NCBI GenBank assembly: GCA_017618275.1
Contig: JAFZUS010000210.1
Location: 26,803-90,802, forward strand
Direction: 5' to 3'
DNA: 64,000 bases
DNA from: Prevotella sp.
Lineage (GTDB): Bacteria > Bacteroidota > Bacteroidia > Bacteroidales > Bacteroidaceae
The stretch's first letter is position 1; each line of letters opens with the position of its first letter. Below the pieces are notes generated by a model. It saw nothing but the letters and a program-made list of their open reading frames with translations. It searched no databases and was not told the origin of the DNA. This document shows, in pieces, positions 51,774 through 60,399 of the stretch. The position numbers were made by a program, and so were the translations under genes.

Positions 51774-52901
51774 TTACATCAACAGGTGATACATCCCGCC
51801 AGCCATGGGCCTGACCACGCCCTTCATTTCCAGTTGGAAGAGAATAGCCGTGAGCGGACCGATGGCTACGCCTGTCTTCACGCTGAGGATGTTCAGTTGC
51901 AGGTCGTTGGTCTGTTGCAATAAACGGACCACCTTACTCTCTTCCGGAGACAGGTTAGGAAATAGATTTCGCTCGATTCCATCGGTAAAAGCCTTCTGTC
52001 TCAGGGCTTCATCCTGCCACCCCATCGCCTTCACAAAGTCACATGCATTGGAGATGAGTCCTGCCACGTTGTCGCGTATCAGGTTGTTGCAGCCTTCCGA
52101 ATAGGTCATGCTGACAGCACCAGGAAAGGCGAACACGGCACGATCGTAACTCTGGGCTATCTCTGCCGTGATGAGTCCACCGCCCTTAGATGCGCTTTCT
52201 ACGACAATGCAACTGTCCGACATACCCGCCACGATACGGTTGCGTCGCACGAAGTTGGGCTTGTCGGCATTCGTCTGCGTCATAAACTCCGTCAGCAACC
52301 CACCGTGACTGAGCATCTGGGTTGCCGTCTCCTTGTGGCGATAGGGGTAGATCTGGTCCAGACCATGAGCCAATACTGCCACCGTCGGGAAACCGTTTGT
52401 CAGTGCCTCACGATGAGCGTGGATGTCCACGCCGTATGCCAGACCGCTGACAATCAGCACTTGCGGACACAGTTGACGTAAGTCCCTGACAAAGCAACGT
52501 ATCAAGTCCTGTCCATAGGCAGTCATCTGACGGGTACCCACAATTGCTACAATCTTTGCCTGGTTCAGGTCGGCATTACCTTTATAATATAATACAATCG
52601 GGGCATCAGCACACTCATGGAGCCGCTGGGGGTAGTCGTCGTCGTTGGGTGTTAGTCCTCGGATACCGTGCTCTTGCATGTATCGGAGTTCCAATTCCGC
52701 CCGTTTCATCGGCTCATTCCAGTCTTTTAGGGCCTCCATCAGACGGGGAGAACAAACCTCGACGATGTCTCCTATATCCATCCGGTGCTCATAGATCTTC
52801 TGGGCACAGCCTACTGCCCTGTACAGTTCCAGCGCCTGTTGGAAGTTAAAGTTCGTTAGACGCGTCAGCGCCATCGCATAAAATAGTTCTTGTTCGTTCA
52901 T
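51774..52901 (-). CDS. dprA: DNA-processing protein DprA
   Basis: A 375-residue protein that loads RecA onto incoming single-stranded DNA during transformation. An N-terminal helical domain precedes the Rossmann-like core with IVGTRQMTAYGQDL, VSGLAYGVDIHAHREAL, TVAVLAHGLDQIYPYRH and NRIVAGMSDSCIVVESAS (about residues 115-245). A C-terminal winged-helix-like DprA domain (about 310-375) follows. It lies 13 bases downstream of the DUF2851 gene. Confidence 0.95.
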   Translation of the reverse strand: MNEQELFYAMALTRLTNFNFQQALELYRAVGCAQKIYEHRMDIGDIVEVCSPRLMEALKDWNEPMKRAELELRYMQEHGIRGLTPNDDDYPQRLHECADAPIVLYYKGNADLNQAKIVAIVGTRQMTAYGQDLIRCFVRDLRQLCPQVLIVSGLAYGVDIHAHREALTNGFPTVAVLAHGLDQIYPYRHKETATQMLSHGGLLTEFMTQTNADKPNFVRRNRIVAGMSDSCIVVESASKGGGLITAEIAQSYDRAVFAFPGAVSMTYSEGCNNLIRDNVAGLISNACDFVKAMGWQDEALRQKAFTDGIERNLFPNLSPEESKVVRLLQQTNDLQLNILSVKTGVAIGPLTAILFQLEMKGVVRPMAGGMYHLLM

Positions 52902-52914
52902 GTCTTTTACCTTT

Positions 52915-54207
52915 CTATCTTTTCAAATACTCGTATCCAAACCGACAGCGCAGGCAGTCCTTCTTGTCGCAATATTCTTTTTTCAGTTGGATGAGGGCCT
53001 GTGAGTCGCCTGCCGTCTTCACAGGGAGTCCCACTTGTTGCCACATCCGGATAATGTGGTTGTTCTCCGCCTTCAACTGTTCCAGGAAGTCGAAGGCCCT
53101 GTCGCAGAGAACTTCTTTTCCTCTATGCCGTCCCACGGCGAAGAGCACGGGGATGGCTGTATTGATGATTAGCAGATTGAGTGAACCGTAGGAGAGATGT
53201 TTCTCATTTTTACTACTGGTGGAACCGAAGGTGTAGTGTGTTTCCCAGTAAGGTGTGACATGCGAACTGAGCAATGTCTTTAACTGCTCGATGGTCTCGC
53301 ACTCGATGAGTTGGCTCAGGCTGGCTTTACGTTGGAAATAGAGGCTGGCCAACTGGGAGATGCGGATGTGCGGGAAGTTCTGCGGACGGAGCCTGAGAAA
53401 GCGCCACATCTTAAAATCTATCGGTTTCATCGAGAATTTATGCGCCAAATAGAGATATTCGTTGCGCATTTTTGCAAAGTATCCTTCGTTAAGGGCCTCC
53501 TGCTGATAGTAGTCAGGTATGGCCTCCAGTTCCAGCAACCCGGCTTGTCCCATGAAGATGGCTTCTATCTGAAACAGGTCGTCGCGGTGGTGGGCCACGG
53601 CACTGAGTGGAATGTTTTGCGCCCAGGTCTCGAACACATCGCCGTTGATGCCGAAACCGTAGTTGCGGGCCAGTGTCACAAAGTAGGCATCTTCCCACGA
53701 CCCGTTACACTGTTCCACCCTGTGACGTATGGCCTCCGTCTTCTGTTCCAATCGCTCTGTCTGCAGGGCCGCCATCCAGGCGTGTACCATCAGGGGTGTC
53801 AGGTTGGGGATTACTCTGTAGCATGGCGGGTAACTGTCTGTCGCCAACAGTTCCTCATAGTGTTCCTTTACTTTTTGGGGCACATCTAATTGCAACTGTG
53901 GTAGATACTCGCCCTTCGAGTTCTTCACATCCGTGTCGATGACGGTCGCCACGTGGAGTATCACATTGTCGTAGCGTGAGTCCATGTCGTGACCGTGCAG
54001 ATACCAGTCGCTCGACTTGTCGTGTATCTCCACATTACCTACCCATAGTGTACTGCCGATCTTTACCTTGGCATTGAAGAAGTCCGGACCCGCATGGTGG
54101 TTGTGCAGGCCGGTGTCTATCACTTCGACATACTTGCCGTCGGTTGTTTCCTGCTCCCTCAACGGGAACATTTTATGTTTCCACACATAATGAAGTAATT
54201 GCTCCAT
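52915..54207 (-). CDS. DUF2851 family protein
   Basis: A 430-residue cytoplasmic protein of the Bacteroidetes DUF2851 family. N-terminal block GLHNHHAGPDFFNAKVKIG with GNVEIHDKSSDWYLHGHD has a nuclease-like look (His/Asp/Glu-rich), followed by a helical middle and a cysteine cluster at the C-terminus (CDKKDCLRCRFGYEYLKR). Function not established. It shares a promoter-proximal position with dprA, suggesting a DNA-related role (inference). Confidence 0.88.
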   Translation of the reverse strand: MEQLLHYVWKHKMFPLREQETTDGKYVEVIDTGLHNHHAGPDFFNAKVKIGSTLWVGNVEIHDKSSDWYLHGHDMDSRYDNVILHVATVIDTDVKNSKGEYLPQLQLDVPQKVKEHYEELLATDSYPPCYRVIPNLTPLMVHAWMAALQTERLEQKTEAIRHRVEQCNGSWEDAYFVTLARNYGFGINGDVFETWAQNIPLSAVAHHRDDLFQIEAIFMGQAGLLELEAIPDYYQQEALNEGYFAKMRNEYLYLAHKFSMKPIDFKMWRFLRLRPQNFPHIRISQLASLYFQRKASLSQLIECETIEQLKTLLSSHVTPYWETHYTFGSTSSKNEKHLSYGSLNLLIINTAIPVLFAVGRHRGKEVLCDRAFDFLEQLKAENNHIIRMWQQVGLPVKTAGDSQALIQLKKEYCDKKDCLRCRFGYEYLKR

Positions 54208-54234
54208 AGCATTCTATTTATTGGTTTGACGCTG

Positions 54235-54266
54235 CAAAGATAGTTATTTTTCCGATAACTACCAAA
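54235..54266 (-). promoter_or_regulatory. Promoter of DUF2851-dprA
   Basis: Minus-strand TTTG (54266-54263), 20-base spacer, TATCTTTG (54242-54235). Confidence 0.8.
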
Positions 54267-54312
54267 TTTATCTGCCTTTTTCTTGTAGTTATCGCATCAT
54301 CAGTAAAGGTGT

Positions 54313-54341
54313 CAAAAAAAAAGCCCGCCAATTGGCGGGCT
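54313..54341 (-). terminator. Rho-independent terminator at the end of the accessory island operon
   Basis: Minus-strand AGCCCGCCAATTGGCGGGCT hairpin followed by TTTTTTTT, 6 bases after the stop of the gene at 54348. Confidence 0.92.
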
Positions 54342-54347
54342 CGATCG

Positions 54348-54782
54348 TTAGGTCTTGCCGACATCAGAGCGGGCAAGTTCCCAACCTTGCATCATCGCGA
54401 AGTAATCCATTGATTCCATTCCATTCTCTTGAATCGCCATTGCAGCACCCACCATCATCCAGCGCGAGGGCTTTTCCGACGGGATGCCGAGGGGCTCGTC
54501 GGGGTTGATGCCGGTGAGTTTCGACACGTTGGCGATATATGCCTCCGTGTTGTTCTCGTTCGACGGTGCCCACCTCGACACGATGCTCCGAATGGTATAG
54601 AGCCGGTACTTGTGGTAGTAGGTACGGGTGAGCAGGTAAAACGCTGCCCGCCAGCCGTACACTAATGATTTGAACTGGCAAAAAGCCCTGTCTGTCTGCA
54701 TGTCTGCAAGACCTTTCCACACATCCTTCGCCGTGCGACGGATATTCAGTGGGTTGTGATTTCTAATTCCTCTTGGTAACAT
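54348..54782 (-). CDS. Phage structural protein P5-like
   Basis: A 144-residue protein beginning PRGIRNHNPLNIRRTAKDVW, the opening of a family annotated in Bacteroides as 'structural protein P5', with FCQFKSLVYGWRAAFYLL and WAPSNENNTEAYIANVSKLTG (in part). The fold is reminiscent of small lysozyme/transglycosylase-like phage proteins acting on the cell wall; catalytic residues are not assigned. No signal peptide. Last gene of the island; strong terminator downstream. A short direct repeat lies 140 bases upstream. Confidence 0.75.
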   Translation of the reverse strand: MLPRGIRNHNPLNIRRTAKDVWKGLADMQTDRAFCQFKSLVYGWRAAFYLLTRTYYHKYRLYTIRSIVSRWAPSNENNTEAYIANVSKLTGINPDEPLGIPSEKPSRWMMVGAAMAIQENGMESMDYFAMMQGWELARSDVGKT

Positions 54783-54922
54783 AATTTAAAAATTTAAAAC
54801 TTTGAATTTCATTCGAGATTTTCCTCGCCACGGCAAAGTCCAAGCAAACTTGGCTTTGCTCATGGCTTACGGAAAACCTTCCTGTCATAATTGAATATTT
54901 GAATATTTGAATATTTCGCTTA

Positions 54923-54964
54923 AGCGAGAGCAGAGTGAAACTTGTTTCAACACTGTCGAGCGGG
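54923..54964 (+). repeat. AGCGAGAG...AAACTTGTTT direct repeat, left copy
   Basis: Aligns without gaps to 60093-60134 (about three quarters identical); both copies precede genes of the leftward island operon. Confidence 0.55.
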
Positions 54965-54988
54965 AGAAATATCGACGAAGTCAATACT

Positions 54989-57628
54989 TTAAGGCAATTC
55001 CTGCAAAATCTTTTTGTAGGAGCCGTGGGAAACTCGCTCAACGATTCCATCCTGAACAAATCGTAAAATAGTACGAGAAGCCGTAGGCTGAGAACAATTG
55101 AATGTATCCATCATCTGCTGTGTCTTGAATTCATCAGGCAACTTGCGGTAGCATTCATCGTAGCGGGTGGTACGTCGCCGTACCACAAACTCCTTGTTCT
55201 GATCGGCGAAATAGTTGAAAGCCATCTCGCCAAAGAAGAACTGTTGGCACTTGTACTGGATTTCCATTGCCAGACGGCAGAGCCGCTTGTCTATGTCATC
55301 CATTGTCAGTGTCTTAGACTCCTGCCACTCGTCCCAATGACGCATCATGATATATGGTAGGCTTACGCCAATGCCGTAGTAAGGGATTCGTTTCAGGAGT
55401 GTCCTATCCGCCTTGTCGTGATTAAACTCTGCAATCTCCATGCGGGAGGATTGCCAGTCGTAAGTCTCATCATTCAAAGGCTCGATGGGGATTTCTCCCT
55501 CCACTCTGTCCAGACGATAAGCCCATGTGCGGAGTGTCTCATTGGCATTGGGATCCACCTGTGGGTGTCGCTGTGCCGATCCCTTATCGGGTAATGGGAT
55601 GACAGCCAAACGGGTGCTCATACCAGTACCGAAGTTCCTTTGGTTCACCTTTCTATGCAAGGCATAGGGAGTTCCCGTGTAGATGAAGTTCCAAAATACG
55701 TTGAACATTCCCGTCATACTATCCTGATTGGCATACATCTGACCATCCTGTTCGTTATGGAATGCCTTTAACTCCAAGATTTCCCTGTCCTTCCAATCGC
55801 CGCCCTTATTATTTTTGGTGACATTATCCAATTCCGAATCGAAACTGAACATGTGGAGATTCAGGTTTCTTCCTTGAATATTCTCTACTGCCGCCTGCAT
55901 GTGGCGAATGAATTCACCTGTAGCCGTTCTGGCTGGATGAACACGAATACCCACAACAGGCCGCTTTAAGGCATCAGCCTTTTGGGCCTTGGAGGATGTA
56001 GACCTCTCGGTACGCCCCTCTTTGTAGCGGTTTACCGCATCAATCAGTCCTTGATCGGCTTGAATCATCGGGTCTGCAATCTTAAAGTAAAACTTTTCAA
56101 TCACATTTTTTCCTGCACCGGGATCACCGATGATAAAGATGCAGTAGTTCAGACGGCGAATGATTTCGGGGTCATACCAGAAATGGTAATAGGCCCGGGT
56201 CATCAGCGTACCAAACAAAGCCGCACTACTAAACAGAATGGCAGGGAGTTTATGCGGATGTGCATTCAAGAAGAGTTCCTTCATACAAGGATAGACCTTT
56301 GCCATCTCCTGCAACTCGTCAGCCCACTTGTCAAGAGGGAGTTGGGCATAAATATCATCTTCTGCGTTAGCAGACTCTGATGTTTTTTGCTGGCATGCCC
56401 CTACTTTCTGCAAGGCTTCTTTCATCTGTTTAGGCATGTGTTCATTATACCTAAATGAGATGACAGAAGATACTGTAGAAGATACATTTTCACCCTCTGC
56501 AGCCAAATCCTGCACCCATTTCAGTTGCATCACCACCTCTTCTATCTTCTTGGCATTCTTACCAATCAAATATCTGAGGTGACTGGCTAATTCCACAAGG
56601 GTATTATGTCGGTTGTTTTCAAGGTTCACCCCTTCCATCCAAGCCTCAATGATCTTGGTGTAAGGAACGCCGTTGTAGGTCAGAAACTCAGCATTCCGCA
56701 CGTTCTCTCCATCACTTCCTGATACAGGTTGTTGGTTTTCTCCAGTACCTTGTACGGCAGATAAACGAGTGTTATCATCGTTACTCTCAGCAAAGTTAAG
56801 AGTAGGCTGAGACTTACCAGCATGATACAGGTCATTATACTTTTTACCAAAGTCTTCATTTTCATAAGTAAATAATTTTTCGTTTAGAATAATAATGTCT
56901 TGTCGCGTAGTTAAGAATGCACCTCGGGATGCATCCTTACAGGCCTCATCGGGATTCAATCCCAACTTGGCAGAGAAAGCCTTTTGGTTGTCAATGAGGT
57001 TGCCAACGGCAACATCAGCCATAAAGACTACTTTCAGACCATGACCGGAGGGTGTGACATACACCAGAAGAATACGTCTTTTATCCTCGTCGGATAATCT
57101 GTCGTATGCCTGCTGCCAAATCTCACGTAGAGTGCGACTGCCCCCCTCCTTCTTAGGGAGGGGCTGGGGGAAGGTCTCCTCATCCACATGGTCAAAATCT
57201 ATCACACACAACCCGTTAAGTCTGCAAGCCGCCTGCTTTCTCCAACACCCTAACTTACCACTTGCAGAAGCGGTTTCAACATAGGTTGCAATAAAGATCA
57301 CAAATGGCAGCGACTTTTTCAGGTTGTCACAATAGGTCTGCAACTTTTTTTCAAGAGACAACTCTTTAAAGGCTTCGCCCTTAGTCTTGCCTCCGGCTGC
57401 TTTCTTTCTACTTGCTTCCTGCCCTTGGCAGAACTTTACAAAATTTTCTTCTTGCGCCCACTTTTGCAGAAGTTCAGAGTCCCCTTGCAAAATGGCGGGC
57501 AGCGCCTCCCGCAACTTTCTGTGCTCGGTTGTGAGCCAGCGAGTTTGTGCACTGTCCACCAGATTATTGAAAATAGACTCAGTTACGATTGTTGTGGGCA
57601 AATCGAATCTTGATTGATTACAAAACAT
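54989..57628 (-). CDS. VirE-N / DUF3987 primase-helicase-type protein
   Basis: An 879-residue protein. The N-terminal third resembles the VirE N-terminal (BT4734-like) domain with CVIDFDHVDEETF and TPSGHGLKVVFMADV, a primase-like fold. The middle contains the DUF3987 ATPase with Walker A IIGDPGAGKNVIEKF (about residue 495) and downstream IPLPDKG. The C-terminus ends in a winged-helix-like MMDTFNCSQPTASRTILRFV. Such proteins occur in Bacteroidetes mobile elements. Residues about 157-170 (P-Q-P-L-P-K-K-E-G-G) come from a CCCCTCCC palindromic repeat. It overlaps the upstream gene by 46 bases. Confidence 0.82.
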   Translation of the reverse strand: MFCNQSRFDLPTTIVTESIFNNLVDSAQTRWLTTEHRKLREALPAILQGDSELLQKWAQEENFVKFCQGQEASRKKAAGGKTKGEAFKELSLEKKLQTYCDNLKKSLPFVIFIATYVETASASGKLGCWRKQAACRLNGLCVIDFDHVDEETFPQPLPKKEGGSRTLREIWQQAYDRLSDEDKRRILLVYVTPSGHGLKVVFMADVAVGNLIDNQKAFSAKLGLNPDEACKDASRGAFLTTRQDIIILNEKLFTYENEDFGKKYNDLYHAGKSQPTLNFAESNDDNTRLSAVQGTGENQQPVSGSDGENVRNAEFLTYNGVPYTKIIEAWMEGVNLENNRHNTLVELASHLRYLIGKNAKKIEEVVMQLKWVQDLAAEGENVSSTVSSVISFRYNEHMPKQMKEALQKVGACQQKTSESANAEDDIYAQLPLDKWADELQEMAKVYPCMKELFLNAHPHKLPAILFSSAALFGTLMTRAYYHFWYDPEIIRRLNYCIFIIGDPGAGKNVIEKFYFKIADPMIQADQGLIDAVNRYKEGRTERSTSSKAQKADALKRPVVGIRVHPARTATGEFIRHMQAAVENIQGRNLNLHMFSFDSELDNVTKNNKGGDWKDREILELKAFHNEQDGQMYANQDSMTGMFNVFWNFIYTGTPYALHRKVNQRNFGTGMSTRLAVIPLPDKGSAQRHPQVDPNANETLRTWAYRLDRVEGEIPIEPLNDETYDWQSSRMEIAEFNHDKADRTLLKRIPYYGIGVSLPYIMMRHWDEWQESKTLTMDDIDKRLCRLAMEIQYKCQQFFFGEMAFNYFADQNKEFVVRRRTTRYDECYRKLPDEFKTQQMMDTFNCSQPTASRTILRFVQDGIVERVSHGSYKKILQELP
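57140..57175. repeat. CCCAGCCCCTCCCTAA-type dispersed repeat in the primase gene
   Basis: Reverse complement carries CCCAGCCCCTCCCTAA followed by GGAGGGG, matching 11904-11939 in rnhB; in frame. Confidence 0.65.
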
Positions 57629-58197
57629 TTATCGATTTCGCTTGTCAGACTGTACAACTCTCTCCTTATTTCCAACAATCCTTTCGTCTCAAATGTGAGC
57701 CAGACCACGACCTTCGCACATGGGGACTTCGCACATGGGGACTGACCCAACTGTGTGGCGCTTGCGGCACACTGGGGGTCTGTCCCCTGTGTGCGAACGA
57801 CCTTCACCTTCAGGTTCTCCTTATTCAGTAGGAACTCACCTTCTGGCATTTCTGGTTCCTTGATCTGTATGTCTTTCGTCAGTTTCGCCAACTCCTTTTG
57901 GAAGTAGGCTGCCTTGTCAGGCACATCCTCGGGACATTTCAGTTCAAGACAAGTCAACGGGGTTTTCCCGTTGGTGGTGTAACGTTTACTTCGTCCCACC
58001 CTTTTGACATCAATCTGCGAGGGCTCGCCCTTTTCCTGGGGTGTCACCTCAATAGAATTGTCGTCAAAGACGCGGGTGTTCGACTTAAAACTCTTCACAC
58101 ACTTTTTCCGTGCATTATGCATTGTGCATTGTGAATTATGCATTGTGCATTGTGAATTGTTCTTCTCTTCCATAAGTTCAAGAAATTCTAATGTCAT
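57583..58197 (-). CDS. Unrecognised island protein with two repeat-derived segments
   Basis: A 204-residue protein if started at ATG 58197 (MTLEFLEL); 58173 is also possible. I recognise no family. The core (T-P-Q-E-K-G-E-P-S-Q-I-D-V and LTCLELKCPEDVPDKAAYF) is charged and mixed alpha/beta. Near the N-terminus a N-S-Q-C-T-M-H-N repeat is encoded by 58111-58160, and a later low-complexity segment by the palindrome at 57713-57797, so a good part of it is repeat-derived. It overlaps the primase-type gene by 46 bases and probably works with it. Confidence 0.6.
   Translation of the reverse strand: MTLEFLELMEEKNNSQCTMHNSQCTMHNARKKCVKSFKSNTRVFDDNSIEVTPQEKGEPSQIDVKRVGRSKRYTTNGKTPLTCLELKCPEDVPDKAAYFQKELAKLTKDIQIKEPEMPEGEFLLNKENLKVKVVRTQGTDPQCAASATQLGQSPCAKSPCAKVVVWLTFETKGLLEIRRELYSLTSEIDKCFVINQDSICPQQS
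57713..57797. repeat. CGCACACAGGGGACAG inverted repeat
   Basis: TTCGCACATGGGGAC occurs twice in tandem (57713-57742) and is inverted at 57782-57797; layout matches the copy inside sufS. Confidence 0.72.
58111..58160. repeat. GCATTGTGCATTGTGAATT tandem repeat
   Basis: Tandem TGCATTGTGCATTGTGAATTA units, in frame as N-S-Q-C-T-M-H-N. Related to 6899-6932 in the GH95 gene. Confidence 0.75.
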
Positions 58198-58217
58198 TAA
58201 TCTGTAAAATCTGTGGC

Positions 58218-58511
58218 TTAGTTTAAATTGATTTTGTCCACATAGATCGTCGTGGCTTGCATGGCCTCGCCGGTCTGTTGTGAGTTCCATTCACGTACCA
58301 CCATCGAACACTGCACCCGGTATAGGCGGGTCGGATCGAACTTCGGGCAGTTGACAGCCCTTTCGCCTGTGATCTCACCTAAAAAGGTGTCAAGGCCATC
58401 CGTCAATTTCAGGGCTACAGAGTTAATGATCTTCTGGTCACCCGTTTTCTTGTCAACATACTGACGTGTCATCAGTGCAGACTGATTCAAAATTCTAACT
58501 GTTTTTTCCAT
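58218..58511 (-). CDS. Small beta-rich island protein, unrecognised
   Basis: A 97-residue protein, no signal peptide. Alternating hydrophobic/polar strands (VALKLTDGLDTFLGEI, YRVQCSMVVREWNS, ATTIYVDKINLN) suggest a small beta-barrel, and its place two genes before a primase-helicase-type protein would fit a single-stranded-DNA-binding or similar accessory role (inference only). Ends 20 bases before the next gene's chosen start. Confidence 0.6.
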   Translation of the reverse strand: MEKTVRILNQSALMTRQYVDKKTGDQKIINSVALKLTDGLDTFLGEITGERAVNCPKFDPTRLYRVQCSMVVREWNSQQTGEAMQATTIYVDKINLN

Positions 58512-58576
58512 AAATAAATCAGTTTATAGAATGTGGCTCTTCCTTTCTTCTTTTTCCTTATTCATTATTAATAGTT

Positions 58577-58939
58577 TTACAATTTTACCTTATAATAAGT
58601 TCTGATACCCTTGTCGCAATTCTTCAGATAATCCATCAGTTTCCTGTAAACATCAGCCCTGAGTGCTTCTGCGAAAGCCTCATAGTTTTCAATTTCGATT
58701 TTCATTCGCTTGGCTTTCATTACCAGCAGGAAGGCATCCGATAGCAGATCAATCAGTTCATCAGGTCTTGGCATCGTGAAACGCATCCAGCAGTTCAACC
58801 AAGAAGCGATAGATACCACAAGGGTATCATAATTCAATTCTGGATAAAGACCTATTTTTTTCTTCTTATCGGCCTCTGCTACAATTATCTCGGCATAGAC
58901 CATAGCATTGAATAGGTCACCTTTTTTCATTATGCTCAT
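58577..58939 (-). CDS. Small helical island protein, unrecognised
   Basis: A 120-residue protein, mostly helical (LFNAMVYAEIIVAEADKKKK, LIDLLSDAFLLVMKAKRM). No family recognised. The start overlaps the stop of the 189-residue gene by 4 bases, so the two are translationally coupled. The last residues (CDKGIRTYYKVKL) are basic. Confidence 0.65.
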   Translation of the reverse strand: MSIMKKGDLFNAMVYAEIIVAEADKKKKIGLYPELNYDTLVVSIASWLNCWMRFTMPRPDELIDLLSDAFLLVMKAKRMKIEIENYEAFAEALRADVYRKLMDYLKNCDKGIRTYYKVKL

Positions 58940-59505
58940 ATTTCTGTGATATTAATGTTTTCGTAAATATTTTCAAGCCAAGCCATCATATAGCTCTCTT
59001 GGATAGTCCATTCTTTATCGATGGGGAAACTAACCTCATGTTTGTCACAGATAATCTTGATTTCCTTCATCACCATACGCTGCCATTTCAGACGGCTCTC
59101 TTTGTCTTTCTTTGCTTTCTTCGGTGTCATCTTCTCAACGACATCCTTTACTTCCCGTGCGCAAAGTACCAGATGATCAGGATAGTCGTTGTAGATGCTT
59201 CCCCAAAGCATGTCAGCGATAATGGCTATCTCAAAATTCCGAGCCAAACCTTTCTTAATGGCAAGTTGTCCATGCTCAAAGGCCTGGGTAAGTCCTTTAT
59301 GTAGTTTGTTGAGATAATCAAGGCATTCTTTTACATCCCAGCCTTCAAAAGGCACCTCAGCCCAAGTACACTCTGCAAGATGATCCTGCATTGGCATATA
59401 GTCACCGGCAACCTTTTCAATCTCTTTGTTTCGGACTACTTCCAGCATCATGCACTGGCTGATCAGCCCCATTCTCATTGTTTTTAATGCTTCGTATAAA
59501 TACAT
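58936..59505 (-). CDS. Island protein of 189 residues, unrecognised
   Basis: A helical, acidic and methionine-rich protein (e.g. MRMGLISQCMMLEVVRNKEI, GLARNFEIAIIADMLWGSIY), no membrane segment or signal. No family recognised. It sits directly after the KilAC-like gene (5-base gap) and is coupled to the 120-residue gene by a 4-base overlap, suggesting a joint function within the element. Confidence 0.65.
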   Translation of the reverse strand: MYLYEALKTMRMGLISQCMMLEVVRNKEIEKVAGDYMPMQDHLAECTWAEVPFEGWDVKECLDYLNKLHKGLTQAFEHGQLAIKKGLARNFEIAIIADMLWGSIYNDYPDHLVLCAREVKDVVEKMTPKKAKKDKESRLKWQRMVMKEIKIICDKHEVSFPIDKEWTIQESYMMAWLENIYENINITEI

Positions 59506-59510
59506 AATCG

Positions 59511-59855
59511 TTAATTTGTAATTTTCAACATTTCCATAATAGTTCTTTGTCCTTTTGTCGTCCAGACTGGATAAATAATTTCTTTCAGGATTCCCGCTTT
59601 GTTATATCGGAAGGTACTACGATATTTCTCAAAGCCCCGCTCCTGATATTTAAGGGTAAGCCTCAACTCACCCCCCCTCCGGCAAAGCACCTTCTTGTCT
59701 ATCAAGAACCGGTGCAAGTCAGACACAGAGATGCCGATTTCCTGTGCCAGTTCAGTGGATGTAATGCAGTCTTCTGTTCCCGCATTACGTTGCTTCAACA
59801 TGTTGCAGACAAACTCCTGAGTCGCCTGCACCTTCATTTTTTCTTTTGCATTCAT
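59511..59855 (-). CDS. KilAC-like DNA-binding protein (phage antirepressor C-terminal type)
   Basis: A 114-residue protein with SSTELAQEIGISVSDLHRFL-like helix-turn-helix content (about residues 28-50 in T-S-T-E-L-A-Q-E-I-G-I-S) and a downstream wing (CRRGGELRLTLKYQERG). This is the layout of the KilAC domain at the C-terminus of phage antirepressors, here without the N-terminal Bro/Ant part. First gene of the leftward island operon, hence a likely regulator. The AGTTGAA repeats upstream may be its operators (inference). Confidence 0.7.
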   Translation of the reverse strand: MNAKEKMKVQATQEFVCNMLKQRNAGTEDCITSTELAQEIGISVSDLHRFLIDKKVLCRRGGELRLTLKYQERGFEKYRSTFRYNKAGILKEIIYPVWTTKGQRTIMEMLKITN

Positions 59856-60092
59856 TTTTTATTCCTTTCTATTAAATTATTATTAATGTACGTGCGTGTG
59901 TGCGTTTGTACGGTGTAAAAGAAAAACTGCCGTGTCATCACGACAGGGCAGAGCCTGGCAGTCCACTAACCGCCTCATCCTTTTTAATCTGAGTCGAAGT
60001 GAGCCATCTCTGACCCTCCTCATCTCGCAAAAATCAAATCATTATGAAAAAAAACATCGTATCAAGTGTATCAACATTTCAAAGACCGCATC

Positions 60093-60134
60093 AGCGAGAG
60101 AAAAGCCAAACTTGTTTGAGCTATTCCGAGCGCC
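60093..60134 (+). repeat. AGCGAGAG...AAACTTGTTT direct repeat, right copy
   Basis: Ungapped match to 54923-54964, 5.2 kb away in the same orientation, in the leader of the KilAC-like operon. Confidence 0.55.
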
Positions 60135-60225
60135 AAAGGTTTTCGAGGCGAAGCCTCAAAGACATCGAAAAAACTTCCTCCCGTGGAGAATTTTCATTCT
60201 TCCTCTCTTGGAAGATTTTCTGGTG

Positions 60226-60233
60226 CAAAAGTA
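60226..60233 (-). promoter_or_regulatory. -7 box of the KilAC-like operon
   Basis: Minus-strand TACTTTTG (TAnnTTTG), 370 bases upstream of the first gene, immediately next to the AGTTGAA repeats. Confidence 0.5.
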
Positions 60234-60236
60234 GAG

Positions 60237-60399
60237 TTCAACTATTCAACTGAAAAATTATTTTTTAGTTGAACTTTCAGTTGAACGCATCAAACAGACT
60301 TACAAAGCCTTTGTTTATCGGTGATGCAAAAAAATAAAAAAAAATAACTGGCCCTCTGAATTGAGAGCCAGTTGAATGCCAGTTGAACTTTCAGTTGAA
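60237..60399. repeat. Seven AGTTGAA/TTCAACT heptamers (iteron- or operator-like)
   Basis: TTCAACT at 60237 and 60245; AGTTGAA at 60267, 60279, 60370, 60381 and 60393. Within groups the spacing is 8, 12, 11 and 12 bases, close to one helical turn. Confidence 0.75.

Noticed and set aside
60044-60253. 69-codon plus-strand frame starting MKKNIVSSV
   Set aside because: It runs through a non-coding leader containing a dispersed repeat, with no supporting promoter or family.
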